Source: Bacteroidales bacterium (GTDB taxonomy: Bacteria > Bacteroidota > Bacteroidia > Bacteroidales > VadinHA17). Taken from it: a DNA stretch of 50,267 nucleotides. The notes beneath the pieces were generated by a model. That model saw only the letters and a list, made by a program, of their open reading frames with translations. It made no database searches and had not been told where the DNA came from. The stretch's first letter is position 1, and every line of letters starts with the position of its first letter. The stretch spans positions 1 to 50,267 of the forward strand of contig JADGPU010000010.1 in NCBI GenBank assembly GCA_017882305.1. Reading direction: 5' to 3'. Made by a program: the position numbers and the translations under genes. Shown in pieces: positions 10,093 to 19,534 of the stretch.

Positions 10093-12416
10093 ATAGTTTT
10101 TATAAAAAGGATGTTTGGCAGATTATCGAAGAGGGATTCCACCCTGAGAAGAACAGGGAGTCAGAAAGCATCTTTTCGATAGGAAATGGCTATATGGGAC
10201 AAAGAGCCAATTTTGAGGAACATTATTCAGGCGATAGCTTGCAGGGCAGTTATGTCGCAGGTGTATATTACCCTGACAAGACAAGGGTGGGATGGTGGAA
10301 AAACGGATATCCTGAATACTTTGCTAAAGTCCTGAATGCCCCTAACTGGATTGGTATTGATGTATCTGTAGATGGGGAAATGATTGACCTCGCAACATCA
10401 AGAATCATCTCATTCTCAAGGATTCTGAATATGAAGGAAGGTTATCTTGAAAGATCCTTCAGAGTAACAGCTTCAGAAAATAAAATATTCGAGATCAATA
10501 GCAGAAGATTTGTAAGCATGGCAGAACCTGATCTTGGAATAATAAGATATGCCGTTAAATCAATTGATTTTGAAGGGACACTCGATTTCACTGTTTATAT
10601 TGATGGTGATGTAAAAAATGAAGATACAAATTATGGAGAAAAATTTTGGGTAGAGGTAAGCAAAGAGATAAATGGGAACAAAGGGATCCTTATCACCAGG
10701 ACATTGAAAACTGATTTTCATGTTGCAACCGGGATGAGTTTTGAGTTTCTGAAAGATAACAGGGAGATTGCAGTAAAAGCTGAGATTATCGATAGGGAAA
10801 AATATATTGCCAGCACGGTTTCCCTTAACATCAGAAAAGGAGAAGAACTTGTTCTTAACAAGTATGTATCGGTTCTTTCTTCATTGAATAATGCGAAAGA
10901 AAAGCTGATGGAAGATACTAAAGCCCGGCTTAAAGAAGCAAAAACTAAAGGTTATACAACCCTTTTCCTAAACCATACAAAAGAATGGGAAAGGATATGG
11001 GCCACTTCTGATGTGTTAATTGAAGGTGATATATCGGCTCAACAGGCAATACGTTTTAATATATTTCACCTCAATCAGACTTATACCGGGAAAGATGAAC
11101 GGCTCAATATTGGTCCAAAGGGGTTCACAGGTGAGAAATATGGAGGTAGTACTTATTGGGATACCGAAGCGTTTGGTCTGCCATTTTTCCTTAAAACAGC
11201 TGATTGGAAAGTAGGGAAAAATCTATTGCTCTACCGGTATAAACATCTGGAAAAAGGTATTGCCAATGCGGAAAAACTAGGGTTTAAAAATGGCGCTGCC
11301 TTGTATCCAATGGTAACTATGAACGGGGAAGAGTGTCATAATGAATGGGAGATAACCTTCGAAGAGATACACAGAAACGGGGCAATTGCTTTCGCTGTTT
11401 TCAACTATATCAGGCATACTGGTGATAATGAATATATGGCTGAATATGGATTGGAAGTGTTGATTGGTATATCGCGATTCTGGAGCCAGCGGGCAACATA
11501 TTCTGAAAACCTTAAGAAATATGTGATATTAGGAGTCACCGGTCCGAATGAGTATGAGAACAATGTTAATAATAACTGGTACACCAACTCATTAGCTGTA
11601 TGGACATTATCCTATACTCTGAAAAATATCAGGATATTGGAAAAAGAAAATCCGGATAAACTGTCGGCTCTTTACAGAAAAACAAATTTCAACTTTTCTG
11701 AAGAAACAGCCAGGTGGGAAGAAGTGATTAAAAATATGCACTTTCCGGTTGATAATTCACGCAATATTTTCCTACAACAGGATGGATTTCTTGACAAGGA
11801 ATTAAAACCGGCCAGCAGTATTCCTTCTGCTGAGAAACCAATCAACCAGCATTGGTCGTGGGACAGAATACTGAGATCTTGTTTTATTAAACAGGCAGAT
11901 GTTTTACATGGCTTATATCTATTTGAAGATCAGTTTGATACCGAGACAATTAAACGTAATTATGATTTTTATGAACCAATGACTGTTCATGAATCATCAT
12001 TATCGGCCTGTATTCATTCAATTGTCGCTTCGAGGATTGGCAATATCGAAAAGGCTTACGAGCTTTATCTTCGTACTGCCAGGCTGGATCTGGATGATTA
12101 TAATAACGAAGTCTCCGATGGGCTGCACATAACAAGTATGGCAGGCACATGGCTGGCTATCGTTGAAGGATTTGGCGGTATGAGAATAAAGAATGATAAA
12201 ATATTGCTTAATCCCCTTATCCCTGGGAGATGGCTATCATATTCATTTCATGCGCGCTTCCGTGGAGCCCTTTTTGAAGTTAAGGTAATTAAAGATTGTG
12301 TGTGTGTAAATAATATTTCGGATAAACAACTAAATCTGGTTATCTCCGGTAAGGATTATCAGATAGAGGGGTCAGGAAAACTTATCCATAATTTTAAAGT
12401 AGATTTTTTTTCCTAG
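10089..12416 (+). CDS. Glycoside hydrolase family 65 phosphorylase (probable maltose phosphorylase)
   Basis: This 775-residue protein has the GH65 layout: an N-terminal beta-sandwich (SIGNGYMGQRANFEE near residue 31), a linker, an (alpha/alpha)6 catalytic barrel and a small C-terminal beta domain. YWDTEAF is the conserved substrate-site segment. Glu488 in GVTGPNEYENN is the expected general acid, close in number to Glu487 of Lactobacillus maltose phosphorylase. HWSWDRILRS and KQADVL form the phosphate/substrate region. The enzyme should split an alpha-glucobiose with phosphate to glucose and beta-glucose-1-phosphate in the cytoplasm. Its start overlaps the pgmB stop (ATGA). Context favours maltose, but trehalose, kojibiose or nigerose specificity cannot be excluded from sequence alone. 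Confidence 0.9.
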   Translation: MNSFYKKDVWQIIEEGFHPEKNRESESIFSIGNGYMGQRANFEEHYSGDSLQGSYVAGVYYPDKTRVGWWKNGYPEYFAKVLNAPNWIGIDVSVDGEMIDLATSRIISFSRILNMKEGYLERSFRVTASENKIFEINSRRFVSMAEPDLGIIRYAVKSIDFEGTLDFTVYIDGDVKNEDTNYGEKFWVEVSKEINGNKGILITRTLKTDFHVATGMSFEFLKDNREIAVKAEIIDREKYIASTVSLNIRKGEELVLNKYVSVLSSLNNAKEKLMEDTKARLKEAKTKGYTTLFLNHTKEWERIWATSDVLIEGDISAQQAIRFNIFHLNQTYTGKDERLNIGPKGFTGEKYGGSTYWDTEAFGLPFFLKTADWKVGKNLLLYRYKHLEKGIANAEKLGFKNGAALYPMVTMNGEECHNEWEITFEEIHRNGAIAFAVFNYIRHTGDNEYMAEYGLEVLIGISRFWSQRATYSENLKKYVILGVTGPNEYENNVNNNWYTNSLAVWTLSYTLKNIRILEKENPDKLSALYRKTNFNFSEETARWEEVIKNMHFPVDNSRNIFLQQDGFLDKELKPASSIPSAEKPINQHWSWDRILRSCFIKQADVLHGLYLFEDQFDTETIKRNYDFYEPMTVHESSLSACIHSIVASRIGNIEKAYELYLRTARLDLDDYNNEVSDGLHITSMAGTWLAIVEGFGGMRIKNDKILLNPLIPGRWLSYSFHARFRGALFEVKVIKDCVCVNNISDKQLNLVISGKDYQIEGSGKLIHNFKVDFFS

Positions 12417-12467
12417 ACAAGTATGATTCAGAAATTTAGATTTTTAAAATATAACTTAATTATTCAT

Positions 12468-13850
12468 ATGATGGAAAAACTGCCTTTGAGTCTACTGGTA
12501 TTGTTTCTGGCATTGTCAATAACAATAGCCGGATGTTCGATTTTTGGAAAGAAAAAGGAATTAAAACCTTTTACTTCCGAGGTTATTCATCCTGACTGGT
12601 CAAAGAATGCTATTGTGTATGAAGTAAACATGAGGCAATTTACACCTGAAGGTACATTCAATGCTTTTACAACACATCTTCCAAGACTTAAGCAACTTGG
12701 TGTTGATATATTATGGCTCATGCCTGTCAATCCTATAGGGATCAAAAACAGAAAGGAACCTCTGGGAAGCTATTATTCGGTTAAGGATTATAGAAATGTA
12801 AATCCTGAATTCGGGAATCTCGATGATTTCAAAAATATGGTTGCCAAGGCACATGAACAGGGTTTTCATGTGATTATGGACTGGGTTCCGAATCATTCCT
12901 CATGGGACAATCAGCTTACTGTCGAACATCCCGATTGGTATGTGAAAGATTCTGCAGGTAGTTTTGGTCCTCCACATGGCTTTGACTGGACAGATGTTAT
13001 ACAATTAGACTGGTCAAAAAAAGAATTGCAGGATTATATGCTTGATGCCCTTAAATTCTGGGTTAATATGGGTGTCGATGGCTTTCGGGTGGATTATCCA
13101 GAGAAGACACCTGTTGACTTCTGGGTTAGAGTAAGAGAGGAACTTAACAAGATCAGACCTGTATTCATGTTAGCGGAAAATGAAGAACTGACAGATTTTC
13201 TGAAAAATGGTTTTGACATGAGTTATACATGGGAATTGCATCATCTTATGAACAGTATCGCGCAGGGAAAAGACAGTGTAAAGAGCCTTAATAATTATTA
13301 TTTAAAAGAGACATCGACTTTCCCACAGAATGTTTACAGGATGGTTTTCCTCGATAATCATGACGAGAATTCCTGGAATGGGACAATAAATTCAAGGATG
13401 GGAGAGGCTCAAATGGCATTTGCAGTATTCGAGTTTACAACCCAGGGTGTACCTCTGCTTTACAATGGACAGGAGACATGTCTGGCTAAGAGCCTGAGAT
13501 TCTTCGAAAGAGATACTATTAAATGGGATACATGCAGGCTGACAGGCTTTTATAAAGATCTTATAAAGCTGAAAAAATCAAATCCTGCACTTTCTAATGG
13601 AGAATTTGGTGCAAAATTGGAAAAGATTAAGACAAACAAGGATAATAAAGTATTCTGTTATTCGCGTGTAAAGGGAGACAACAGCGTTTTGGTTTTCCTT
13701 AATCTCAGCAAAAAAGCTGTAGCAATAAAACCTTCTCTTACTGATTTTAACGCTGAGTATACAGATTATTTTGCTAACCAGAAAACGACTGTTCCGCTTG
13801 CCGACTCTCTCAGACTTGAACCATGGGGATATAAAGTTTTGGTAAAATAA
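12468..13850 (+). CDS. GH13 alpha-amylase family lipoprotein
   Basis: This is a lipid-anchored GH13 glucosidase. The signal peptide runs from MMEKLPLSLL to the lipobox TIAGC. I therefore choose ATG 12468 (or 12471) over the in-frame ATG at 12423, which would add 15 unrelated residues. The catalytic triad is complete: nucleophile Asp209 in GFRVDYPEK, acid Glu237 in MLAENEE, transition-state Asp299 in FLDNHDE. Region I is MDWVPNHS. The protein is compact (460 aa) with a C-terminal beta domain and no carbohydrate-binding module. It follows the GH65 gene by about 50 bases and probably shares its transcript. It likely trims maltodextrins in the periplasm or at the cell surface. The exact subfamily is not determinable here. 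Confidence 0.9.
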   Translation: MMEKLPLSLLVLFLALSITIAGCSIFGKKKELKPFTSEVIHPDWSKNAIVYEVNMRQFTPEGTFNAFTTHLPRLKQLGVDILWLMPVNPIGIKNRKEPLGSYYSVKDYRNVNPEFGNLDDFKNMVAKAHEQGFHVIMDWVPNHSSWDNQLTVEHPDWYVKDSAGSFGPPHGFDWTDVIQLDWSKKELQDYMLDALKFWVNMGVDGFRVDYPEKTPVDFWVRVREELNKIRPVFMLAENEELTDFLKNGFDMSYTWELHHLMNSIAQGKDSVKSLNNYYLKETSTFPQNVYRMVFLDNHDENSWNGTINSRMGEAQMAFAVFEFTTQGVPLLYNGQETCLAKSLRFFERDTIKWDTCRLTGFYKDLIKLKKSNPALSNGEFGAKLEKIKTNKDNKVFCYSRVKGDNSVLVFLNLSKKAVAIKPSLTDFNAEYTDYFANQKTTVPLADSLRLEPWGYKVLVK

Positions 13851-13872
13851 AAGGGATAGACCAAAAGTTCAT

Positions 13873-13976
13873 TTAACCGCAAAGCACACAAAGTAGGTGC
13901 GAAGGACACAAAGAAAAGGTATAGATTTCAGTTCTTTGCGATCTTTGCGTAAACCCTTTGCGAACTTTGCGGTTAA
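13873..13976. repeat. CGCAAAG inverted-repeat element, copy 1
   Basis: A 104-bp imperfect palindrome begins TTAACCGCAAAG and ends CTTTGCGGTTAA, giving 12-bp perfect terminal arms. Inside, the module CGCAAAG (or its complement) recurs about every 10-12 bases on both arms. The region falls between the two amylase genes and contains no real gene. The minus-strand reading frame across it has the low-complexity 'LLCVLCG' type ending that such repeats give. Similar copies occur at 28419-28530 and 39168-39272. Copies 1 and 3 share the same 3' flank, TGGATTTC. Confidence 0.85.
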
Positions 13977-14009
13977 TGGATTTCTTTTTCAAAACTAATC
14001 TTAGGAAAC

Positions 14010-15926
14010 ATGCATTCAAAAAATAGTTTATTATTATTGCTGAATGTTGTTGTTTTGCTTCTTGCAGGATGCGGACCAATGCAAAATAAAGAGAAAAAAA
14101 CTGATGAAAAATCTCTTACTTCTGTTCCAGCCTGGGCAAAAGAGGCCATCTGGTATCAGATTTTCGTTGAGCGATTCCGCAATGGTGATCCAGGAAACGA
14201 TCCGACCCCGGCAGATATGTACGGCTCTTATCCGGATAAGATACCTGGTGACTGGAAAATAACACCATGGGGCCACGACTGGTATTCTCATGAACCCTGG
14301 CTTGATAGCGTCAAAGCGACCGGATTCTATTCAAAAATACAGGCCCGTCGTTACGGTGGTGATCTGCAGGGGGTACTTGATAAAATGGATTATATTCAGT
14401 CCATTGGTGTTACTGCAGTATATTTTAATCCGCTTAACGATTCACCCTCGTTGCATAAATATGATGCGAGGAACTATGCTCATATCGACAGGAATTTCGG
14501 CCCTGACCCCAAGGGGGATGCAGCAGTTATGGATTCAGAAATTCACGACGACCCTGCAACATGGAAATGGACTTCTGCTGATAGGCTCTTCCTGAAAGTA
14601 ATTAATGAATTTCACAAAAGAGGTATAAGAGTAATAATGGATTATTCATGGAATCATACCGGAAAAACATTTTGGGCATTGAACGATATAAGGAAGAATG
14701 GAAAAAAATCTAAGTATGTTAATTGGTATACCATAACTCAGTTTAATGATCCGACAACGAAAGGAAAAAGACTAAGTTATGAAGGATGGGGAGGTAACAA
14801 TCCGTACATGCCGGTACTAAAAAAGGATATTATTCCTCCAGGCAAAAAGGTCATGCCTTTTGAAGGCAATTTTCATTCAGAATCACTGAAGCAGCATATA
14901 TTCAATGTCACAAAGAGATGGCTCGATCCTGACGGAGACGGAAATCCTTCTGATGGCGTGGATGGATTCAGGCTTGATGTCGCAGGTGAGATCCCGATGG
15001 GATTTTGGCGCGAATACCGAAAGGTTGTACGTTCTGTAAATCCTGATGCATACCTTATCGGAGAAATATGGTGGCTTGAATGGCCCGATAAACTATTTGA
15101 TCCGAAAGTTTATCTTGAAGGTGATCAATTTGATGCAATAATGAATTACAGGTGGTACAGGGTTGCAAGAGGATTTTTCGGACAGGCTGAACCCGTCTTA
15201 AAACCCACAGGATTTGTGAAGGAAATAAGCCGGATAAATAGCGGTATTGACATCGAAAACCTCCGGGCAATGATGAATGTACCATCTACCCATGATACAC
15301 CCAGACTATCTACTTCGTTGTTCAATAAGACAATGGATAAATATAGATCAAAGCCATCTGACAATCCTTATTATAAGATAAATAGGCCTGACCAGCGCAC
15401 GAGAAAAGAACAAATGATCCTTCTTATTCATCAGTTTACTTTTATAGGAGCTCCGCAGATATGGAATGGAGAAGAGGTTGGAATGTGGGGTGCTGATGAT
15501 CCGGATTGCAGAAAACCTATGGTTTGGTACGATCTCTCTTATGAGGATGAACGTACTGCTTTTGATCCTGCCAAATTCCGGCCGGATGATTCTGTGAGAC
15601 CAGATACAGCATTAAGATCTTTTTATAAGAAATTATGCAGGATGAGAAAAGAAAACCCGGTATTGGTTTATGGTAATCTTTCATTCTCTGTTGCTGATGA
15701 TAAGAATATGGTTTTGGCTTACAACAGGGTGCTGGGTGATGAAGAAATAGCAGTAGTATTTAACCGGTCAGACAGCCTGAGGATGGTTACTGTGCCAATA
15801 CGGACCGATGGTGAATTTGAAGATATGCTTTCAGGGAAGAGAGTCTCCTTTAAAAGTGCCAATAAAAAAATTGGTATCAGCCTTAACCCACTCTCCGGAA
15901 TTGTATTGAAGAAGAAGGGAAAGTGA
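14010..15926 (+). CDS. GH13 alpha-amylase/neopullulanase-like lipoprotein
   Basis: This second GH13 enzyme (638 aa) begins with a signal peptide ending in the lipobox LLAGC (Cys21), so it should be membrane-anchored outside the cytoplasm. The catalytic residues are present: Asp323 in GFRLDVAGE, Glu352 in LIGEIWW, Asp429 in STHDTPR. Region I is the unusual MDYSWNHTG. The early motif EAIWYQIFVERFRNGD and the long insert between regions I and II fit neopullulanase or cyclomaltodextrinase-like members. It is separated from the first amylase by the 104-bp palindromic repeat, so co-transcription is uncertain. A role in converting starch or maltodextrin into substrate for the upstream transporter and phosphorylase is inferred from position. 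Confidence 0.9.
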   Translation: MHSKNSLLLLLNVVVLLLAGCGPMQNKEKKTDEKSLTSVPAWAKEAIWYQIFVERFRNGDPGNDPTPADMYGSYPDKIPGDWKITPWGHDWYSHEPWLDSVKATGFYSKIQARRYGGDLQGVLDKMDYIQSIGVTAVYFNPLNDSPSLHKYDARNYAHIDRNFGPDPKGDAAVMDSEIHDDPATWKWTSADRLFLKVINEFHKRGIRVIMDYSWNHTGKTFWALNDIRKNGKKSKYVNWYTITQFNDPTTKGKRLSYEGWGGNNPYMPVLKKDIIPPGKKVMPFEGNFHSESLKQHIFNVTKRWLDPDGDGNPSDGVDGFRLDVAGEIPMGFWREYRKVVRSVNPDAYLIGEIWWLEWPDKLFDPKVYLEGDQFDAIMNYRWYRVARGFFGQAEPVLKPTGFVKEISRINSGIDIENLRAMMNVPSTHDTPRLSTSLFNKTMDKYRSKPSDNPYYKINRPDQRTRKEQMILLIHQFTFIGAPQIWNGEEVGMWGADDPDCRKPMVWYDLSYEDERTAFDPAKFRPDDSVRPDTALRSFYKKLCRMRKENPVLVYGNLSFSVADDKNMVLAYNRVLGDEEIAVVFNRSDSLRMVTVPIRTDGEFEDMLSGKRVSFKSANKKIGISLNPLSGIVLKKKGK

Positions 15927-16068
15927 TTTAAACATTCGTTTAAGCTTCCTTTTTATTAATCCAAAAAATATTGTTTGTCAATTTTTATAACCAAAAAAAG
16001 GTTTATTTTTGGTCGATCTTTCTGAAGTCAGAAATGAATTCAATTTATTATCTAAAACCATCTCAAAT

Positions 16069-16443
16069 ATGAACGTTCCTGAAAATTTATTGTACACAAA
16101 AGACCACGAATGGCTCCGGGTAGAAGGCGATTTCGGTTATGTAGGAGTAACTGATTTTGCCCAGAGTGAGCTGGGTGATATCGTTTTCATTGAAATCGAA
16201 ACAGTTGGCGAAACCCTGATGAAGGCAGAGGTGTTCGGCACCATCGAAGCTGTAAAAACAGTCTCTGACATGTTCATGCCAGTCAGTGGTGAGATACTTG
16301 AATTTAATCCTGCTCTCGAGGAATCACCTGATGTTGTTAACAAAGATCCCTATGGAAAAGGATGGATGGTAAAGATCAAATTAACCAATCCTTCTGAGGT
16401 TAATGACCTGCTCTCGTCAGAAAAATATAAAGCTTTTTTGTAA
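16069..16443 (+). CDS. gcvH: Glycine cleavage system H protein
   Basis: GcvH is the lipoyl carrier that shuttles the aminomethyl group between the P, T and L proteins of the glycine cleavage complex. The sequence shows [12 protein letters not shown] at the start, [15 protein letters not shown] in the core, and the lipoylation site Lys63 in [12 protein letters not shown] choose ATG 16069, giving 124 aa, the usual length. A longer frame from TTG 16009 would add 20 non-conserved residues. A TATTTTTG box (16004-16011) could be the -7 promoter element, though I see no -33 TTTG at normal spacing. From memory, gcvH commonly follows sprA directly in Bacteroidota; here the maltose cassette lies between them. 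Confidence 0.96.
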   Translation: MNVPENLLYTKDHEWLRVEGDFGYVGVTDFAQSELGDIVFIEIETVGETLMKAEVFGTIEAVKTVSDMFMPVSGEILEFNPALEESPDVVNKDPYGKGWMVKIKLTNPSEVNDLLSSEKYKAFL

Positions 16444-16481
16444 ACCCCTCTGTCCAGCCCGGCGGGATTGGGGGGCAAATC

Positions 16482-19469
16482 CTATAGAGTCTTCTTGACT
16501 TCGAATTCCTGATAGCCTTCAACTACATCACCTACTTTTATGTCGTTGAAATTATGAATGTTAAGTCCACATTCATATCCTCCAACAACTTCTTTCACAT
16601 CATCTTTAAATCGTTTGAGTGATCCAAGCTCTCCTGTATAGATTACAATTCCATCGCGGATTATCCTTACCCTGGTGTTCCTTGTTATTTTGCCCTCTTT
16701 AACGTAGCAACCTGCAACTGTTCCAACTTTTGTGACCTTGAATATCTCGCGTATTTCAAGAGTTGCCACAATCTCTTCTCTGACCTCAGGCATCAACATA
16801 CCTTCCATTGCAGATCTTATCTCTTCTATTGCGTTGTAGATAATTGAATACAGACGTACATCAATCTCCTCTTTTTCGGCAAGTTTTCTGGCACTCAGGG
16901 ATGGCCTTACCTGGAATCCGACAATAATTGCGTTCGAAGCTGCTGCCAGAAGAACATCTGATTCTGAAATCTGTCCTACCGCCTTATGAATAATGTTAAG
17001 CTGGATCTCAGGAGTCGAGAGTTTAATGAGTGAGTCACTTAGAGCCTCTACTGAACCGTCGACATCACCTTTCACTATAATATTGAGTTCCTGGAAATTA
17101 CCGATAGCGATTCTTCGGCCTATTTCATCAAGTGTAATATGTTTTTGAGTACGCAGACCTTGTTCTCTCTGAAGCTGTGCTCTTTTTGTTGCGATATCTT
17201 TTGCATCACGGTCGCTCTCCATCACATTAAATTTGTCACCTGCCTGTGGTGCCCCATTCAATCCAAGAATAAGTGTAGGAGTGGCAGGTCCAACTTCTTC
17301 AACCTTATAACCTCTTTCATTGTACATCGCTTTAATATGTCCAAAGCAACTACCAGCCAGCATAATATCTCCGATTTTGAGAGTCCCGGCTTTCACCAGT
17401 ACAGTTGCAGTAAATCCCCTTCCCTTGTCGAGAGACGATTCAATAACTGTTCCCAGAGCAGGTTTGTCGGGATTGGCTTTGAGTTCAAGCATCTCAGCTT
17501 CAAGAAGGATTTTATCGAGAAGTTGATCAATATTAAGTCCGCTTTTTGCAGAAATCTCCTGTGACTGATACTTCCCTCCCCAATCTTCAACCAGGTAATT
17601 CATAGTTGCAAGAGCCTCTTTTATTTTATCCGGATTTGCAGTTGGTTTATCAATTTTATTGATAGCGAAAATTATCGGGACTCCGGCAGCTGAAGCATGA
17701 TTTATGGCTTCTTTTGTCTGTGGCATTACACCATCGTCAGCTGCAACCACGATAATTGCGATGTCGGTAATTTGTGCACCACGGGCACGCATAGCTGTAA
17801 AGGCCTCATGACCCGGAGTATCGAGGAACGTTATCTGGCGCCCGTCTTCAAGGATTACACCATATGCACCAATATGCTGAGTTATACCTCCGGCTTCACC
17901 TGCAATAACATTAGTGTTCCGGATATAGTCGAGCAACTTGGTCTTACCATGATCGACATGCCCCATAACTGTAACAATTGGAGGTCTTGGTTTAAGATCC
18001 ACCTCCTCATCTTCTTCCTCTCTTACTGCTTCCTGTAATTCTGCGCTTACAAATTCCACCTTGAACCCGAATTCATCGGCAAGAAGTGCCATTGTTTCTG
18101 CATCGAGACGCTGGTTAATTGAAACAAACAGTCCCAGATTCATGCAAGTCGAAATGATATCGGTAACAGGAATGCTCATCATGGAAGCTAGTTCATTAAC
18201 TGATACGAATTCAGTAACTTTCAGAATATTCTTATCGAGTTCCTGCTGATCAACAACTTCCTGATGTTTCTGACTTATTGCTTCTCTTTTTTCCCTGCGA
18301 TATCTTGAACCCTTTGATTTACCTTTTGTTGTTAGTCTGGCCAGTGTCTCTTTTATCTGCTTCTGAACCTCTTCTTCATTCACTTCGACCCTGACAGGTC
18401 TTTTTTTTACGACCTTCTTATTGGTGGCTTTTTCTTTTTTATCTGTTGTTACCGGCTTAACAACGGGTACTCCTTCTTTTTCTTTCAGTATTCTCTTTCT
18501 TCTCTTTTTCCTCCTGAAATCGGATTCTCCACTAACCCTGACAGGTTGAAATGGAGCAGCCTTCTTTTTCTCTTCAACGGGAAGATCAATTCTTCCTACA
18601 ACCCTGGGGCCAACCAGTTTTTTAAAATCAGTCTTGTAAAGAGCAATAATATCCTCTTCGGGCTCAGGAACTAAAGCATCGTCAACTAAATCCTCAATTA
18701 GGATCTCATCAACCTCCGACTCAGAGACAGGCTCTTCAATTATTTCCGGTTCCTTTTTATCGGCTGGTTTTGTCTTAACCTCCCCGGGGATTTTCTTTTC
18801 TTTGATTTTCTCTTTCGCCGGAATTTTTGATTTTTCCTTCTGTTCCTCTTTTTTTACCGGTTTGGTGTCTTTGGAAATTGTATCGAGATCAATCTTTCCT
18901 ACAATATGAAGATCAATATTTGACTTAGATTTTTTTTCATCAACCGGCGTGACATCAGTCGGGGCTTTCTCTGCGACTGGTTGTTTCTTTTCAATCTTTT
19001 CCCGTTCTACAAGAGGAGAGGCAGGTTCCTCTTTAGGTTGAGCAACTTTTTCAACATTTGGTTTTAAGGTCTTTTCAAGATCGATCTTACCAACAAGTTT
19101 AACCTCGGGCTTTTTGATTTCAGTTTTAATATCTACAGTCGACTTGACTCCTGAAGAATCTTTGACAAGAACATCATCATCCCTTTCAGATTCTTCAGTC
19201 TCAATTTTCTCTGAAAAATCACCGATAGATACAGATTCCTTCTTTCTGTGGAGATCTTTTAGGATGAGTTTTTCAGACTCCTTCTTTACACTGATATCTG
19301 TACTGTATTCTTTTACAAGTAAAATATAAGCTTCATGCGGAAGTTTAGTATTTGGGTTGGGATCAAGTTCAAACCCTTTTTTGTGCAGGAATTCCACAAT
19401 GGTGGATATTCCCACATTGAATTCGCGGGCTGCTTTGCTTAATCTTGTAACCTTAATATCCTCTGTCAT
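16482..19469 (-). CDS. infB: Translation initiation factor IF-2
   Basis: IF-2 is the GTPase that places fMet-tRNA on the 30S subunit and promotes subunit joining. At 995 aa it has the long Bacteroidota form. A winged N-terminal domain (about residues 1-60) is followed by a roughly 350-residue charged Lys/Glu/Pro linker, then a second IF2_N domain near 410-460. The G domain has P-loop GHVDHGKT at residues 503-510, DTPGHE and NKID, and C-terminal domains II-IV complete the protein. The linker contains three spaced copies of a VG(K/R)IDL motif, a repeat I associate with this phylum's IF-2. It is the last gene of the rimP-nusA-infB unit, 65 bases after nusA, and converges on gcvH. Confidence 0.98.
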   Translation of the reverse strand: MTEDIKVTRLSKAAREFNVGISTIVEFLHKKGFELDPNPNTKLPHEAYILLVKEYSTDISVKKESEKLILKDLHRKKESVSIGDFSEKIETEESERDDDVLVKDSSGVKSTVDIKTEIKKPEVKLVGKIDLEKTLKPNVEKVAQPKEEPASPLVEREKIEKKQPVAEKAPTDVTPVDEKKSKSNIDLHIVGKIDLDTISKDTKPVKKEEQKEKSKIPAKEKIKEKKIPGEVKTKPADKKEPEIIEEPVSESEVDEILIEDLVDDALVPEPEEDIIALYKTDFKKLVGPRVVGRIDLPVEEKKKAAPFQPVRVSGESDFRRKKRRKRILKEKEGVPVVKPVTTDKKEKATNKKVVKKRPVRVEVNEEEVQKQIKETLARLTTKGKSKGSRYRREKREAISQKHQEVVDQQELDKNILKVTEFVSVNELASMMSIPVTDIISTCMNLGLFVSINQRLDAETMALLADEFGFKVEFVSAELQEAVREEEDEEVDLKPRPPIVTVMGHVDHGKTKLLDYIRNTNVIAGEAGGITQHIGAYGVILEDGRQITFLDTPGHEAFTAMRARGAQITDIAIIVVAADDGVMPQTKEAINHASAAGVPIIFAINKIDKPTANPDKIKEALATMNYLVEDWGGKYQSQEISAKSGLNIDQLLDKILLEAEMLELKANPDKPALGTVIESSLDKGRGFTATVLVKAGTLKIGDIMLAGSCFGHIKAMYNERGYKVEEVGPATPTLILGLNGAPQAGDKFNVMESDRDAKDIATKRAQLQREQGLRTQKHITLDEIGRRIAIGNFQELNIIVKGDVDGSVEALSDSLIKLSTPEIQLNIIHKAVGQISESDVLLAAASNAIIVGFQVRPSLSARKLAEKEEIDVRLYSIIYNAIEEIRSAMEGMLMPEVREEIVATLEIREIFKVTKVGTVAGCYVKEGKITRNTRVRIIRDGIVIYTGELGSLKRFKDDVKEVVGGYECGLNIHNFNDIKVGDVVEGYQEFEVKKTL

Positions 19470-19534
19470 AAATATGCCTTGCCTTTATTATAACTTCAAA
19501 AACCCCTGATCGTGAATAGTTTATAATTATTATT

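Noticed and set aside
13873..14079. Minus-strand frame of 68 codons between the two amylase genes
   Set aside because: Its C-terminal half is a translation of the CGCAAAG inverted repeat and the rest opposes the start of the second amylase, so it is not a gene.
16444..16481. C/G-run sequence between gcvH and infB as an intrinsic terminator
   Set aside because: Only weak stems form and no T tract follows; it may be a degenerate palindromic repeat instead, and I could not support either firmly.
17139..17564. Plus-strand 141-codon frame inside infB
   Set aside because: It is antisense to the conserved GTPase and domain II region of IF-2 and shows no domain of its own.
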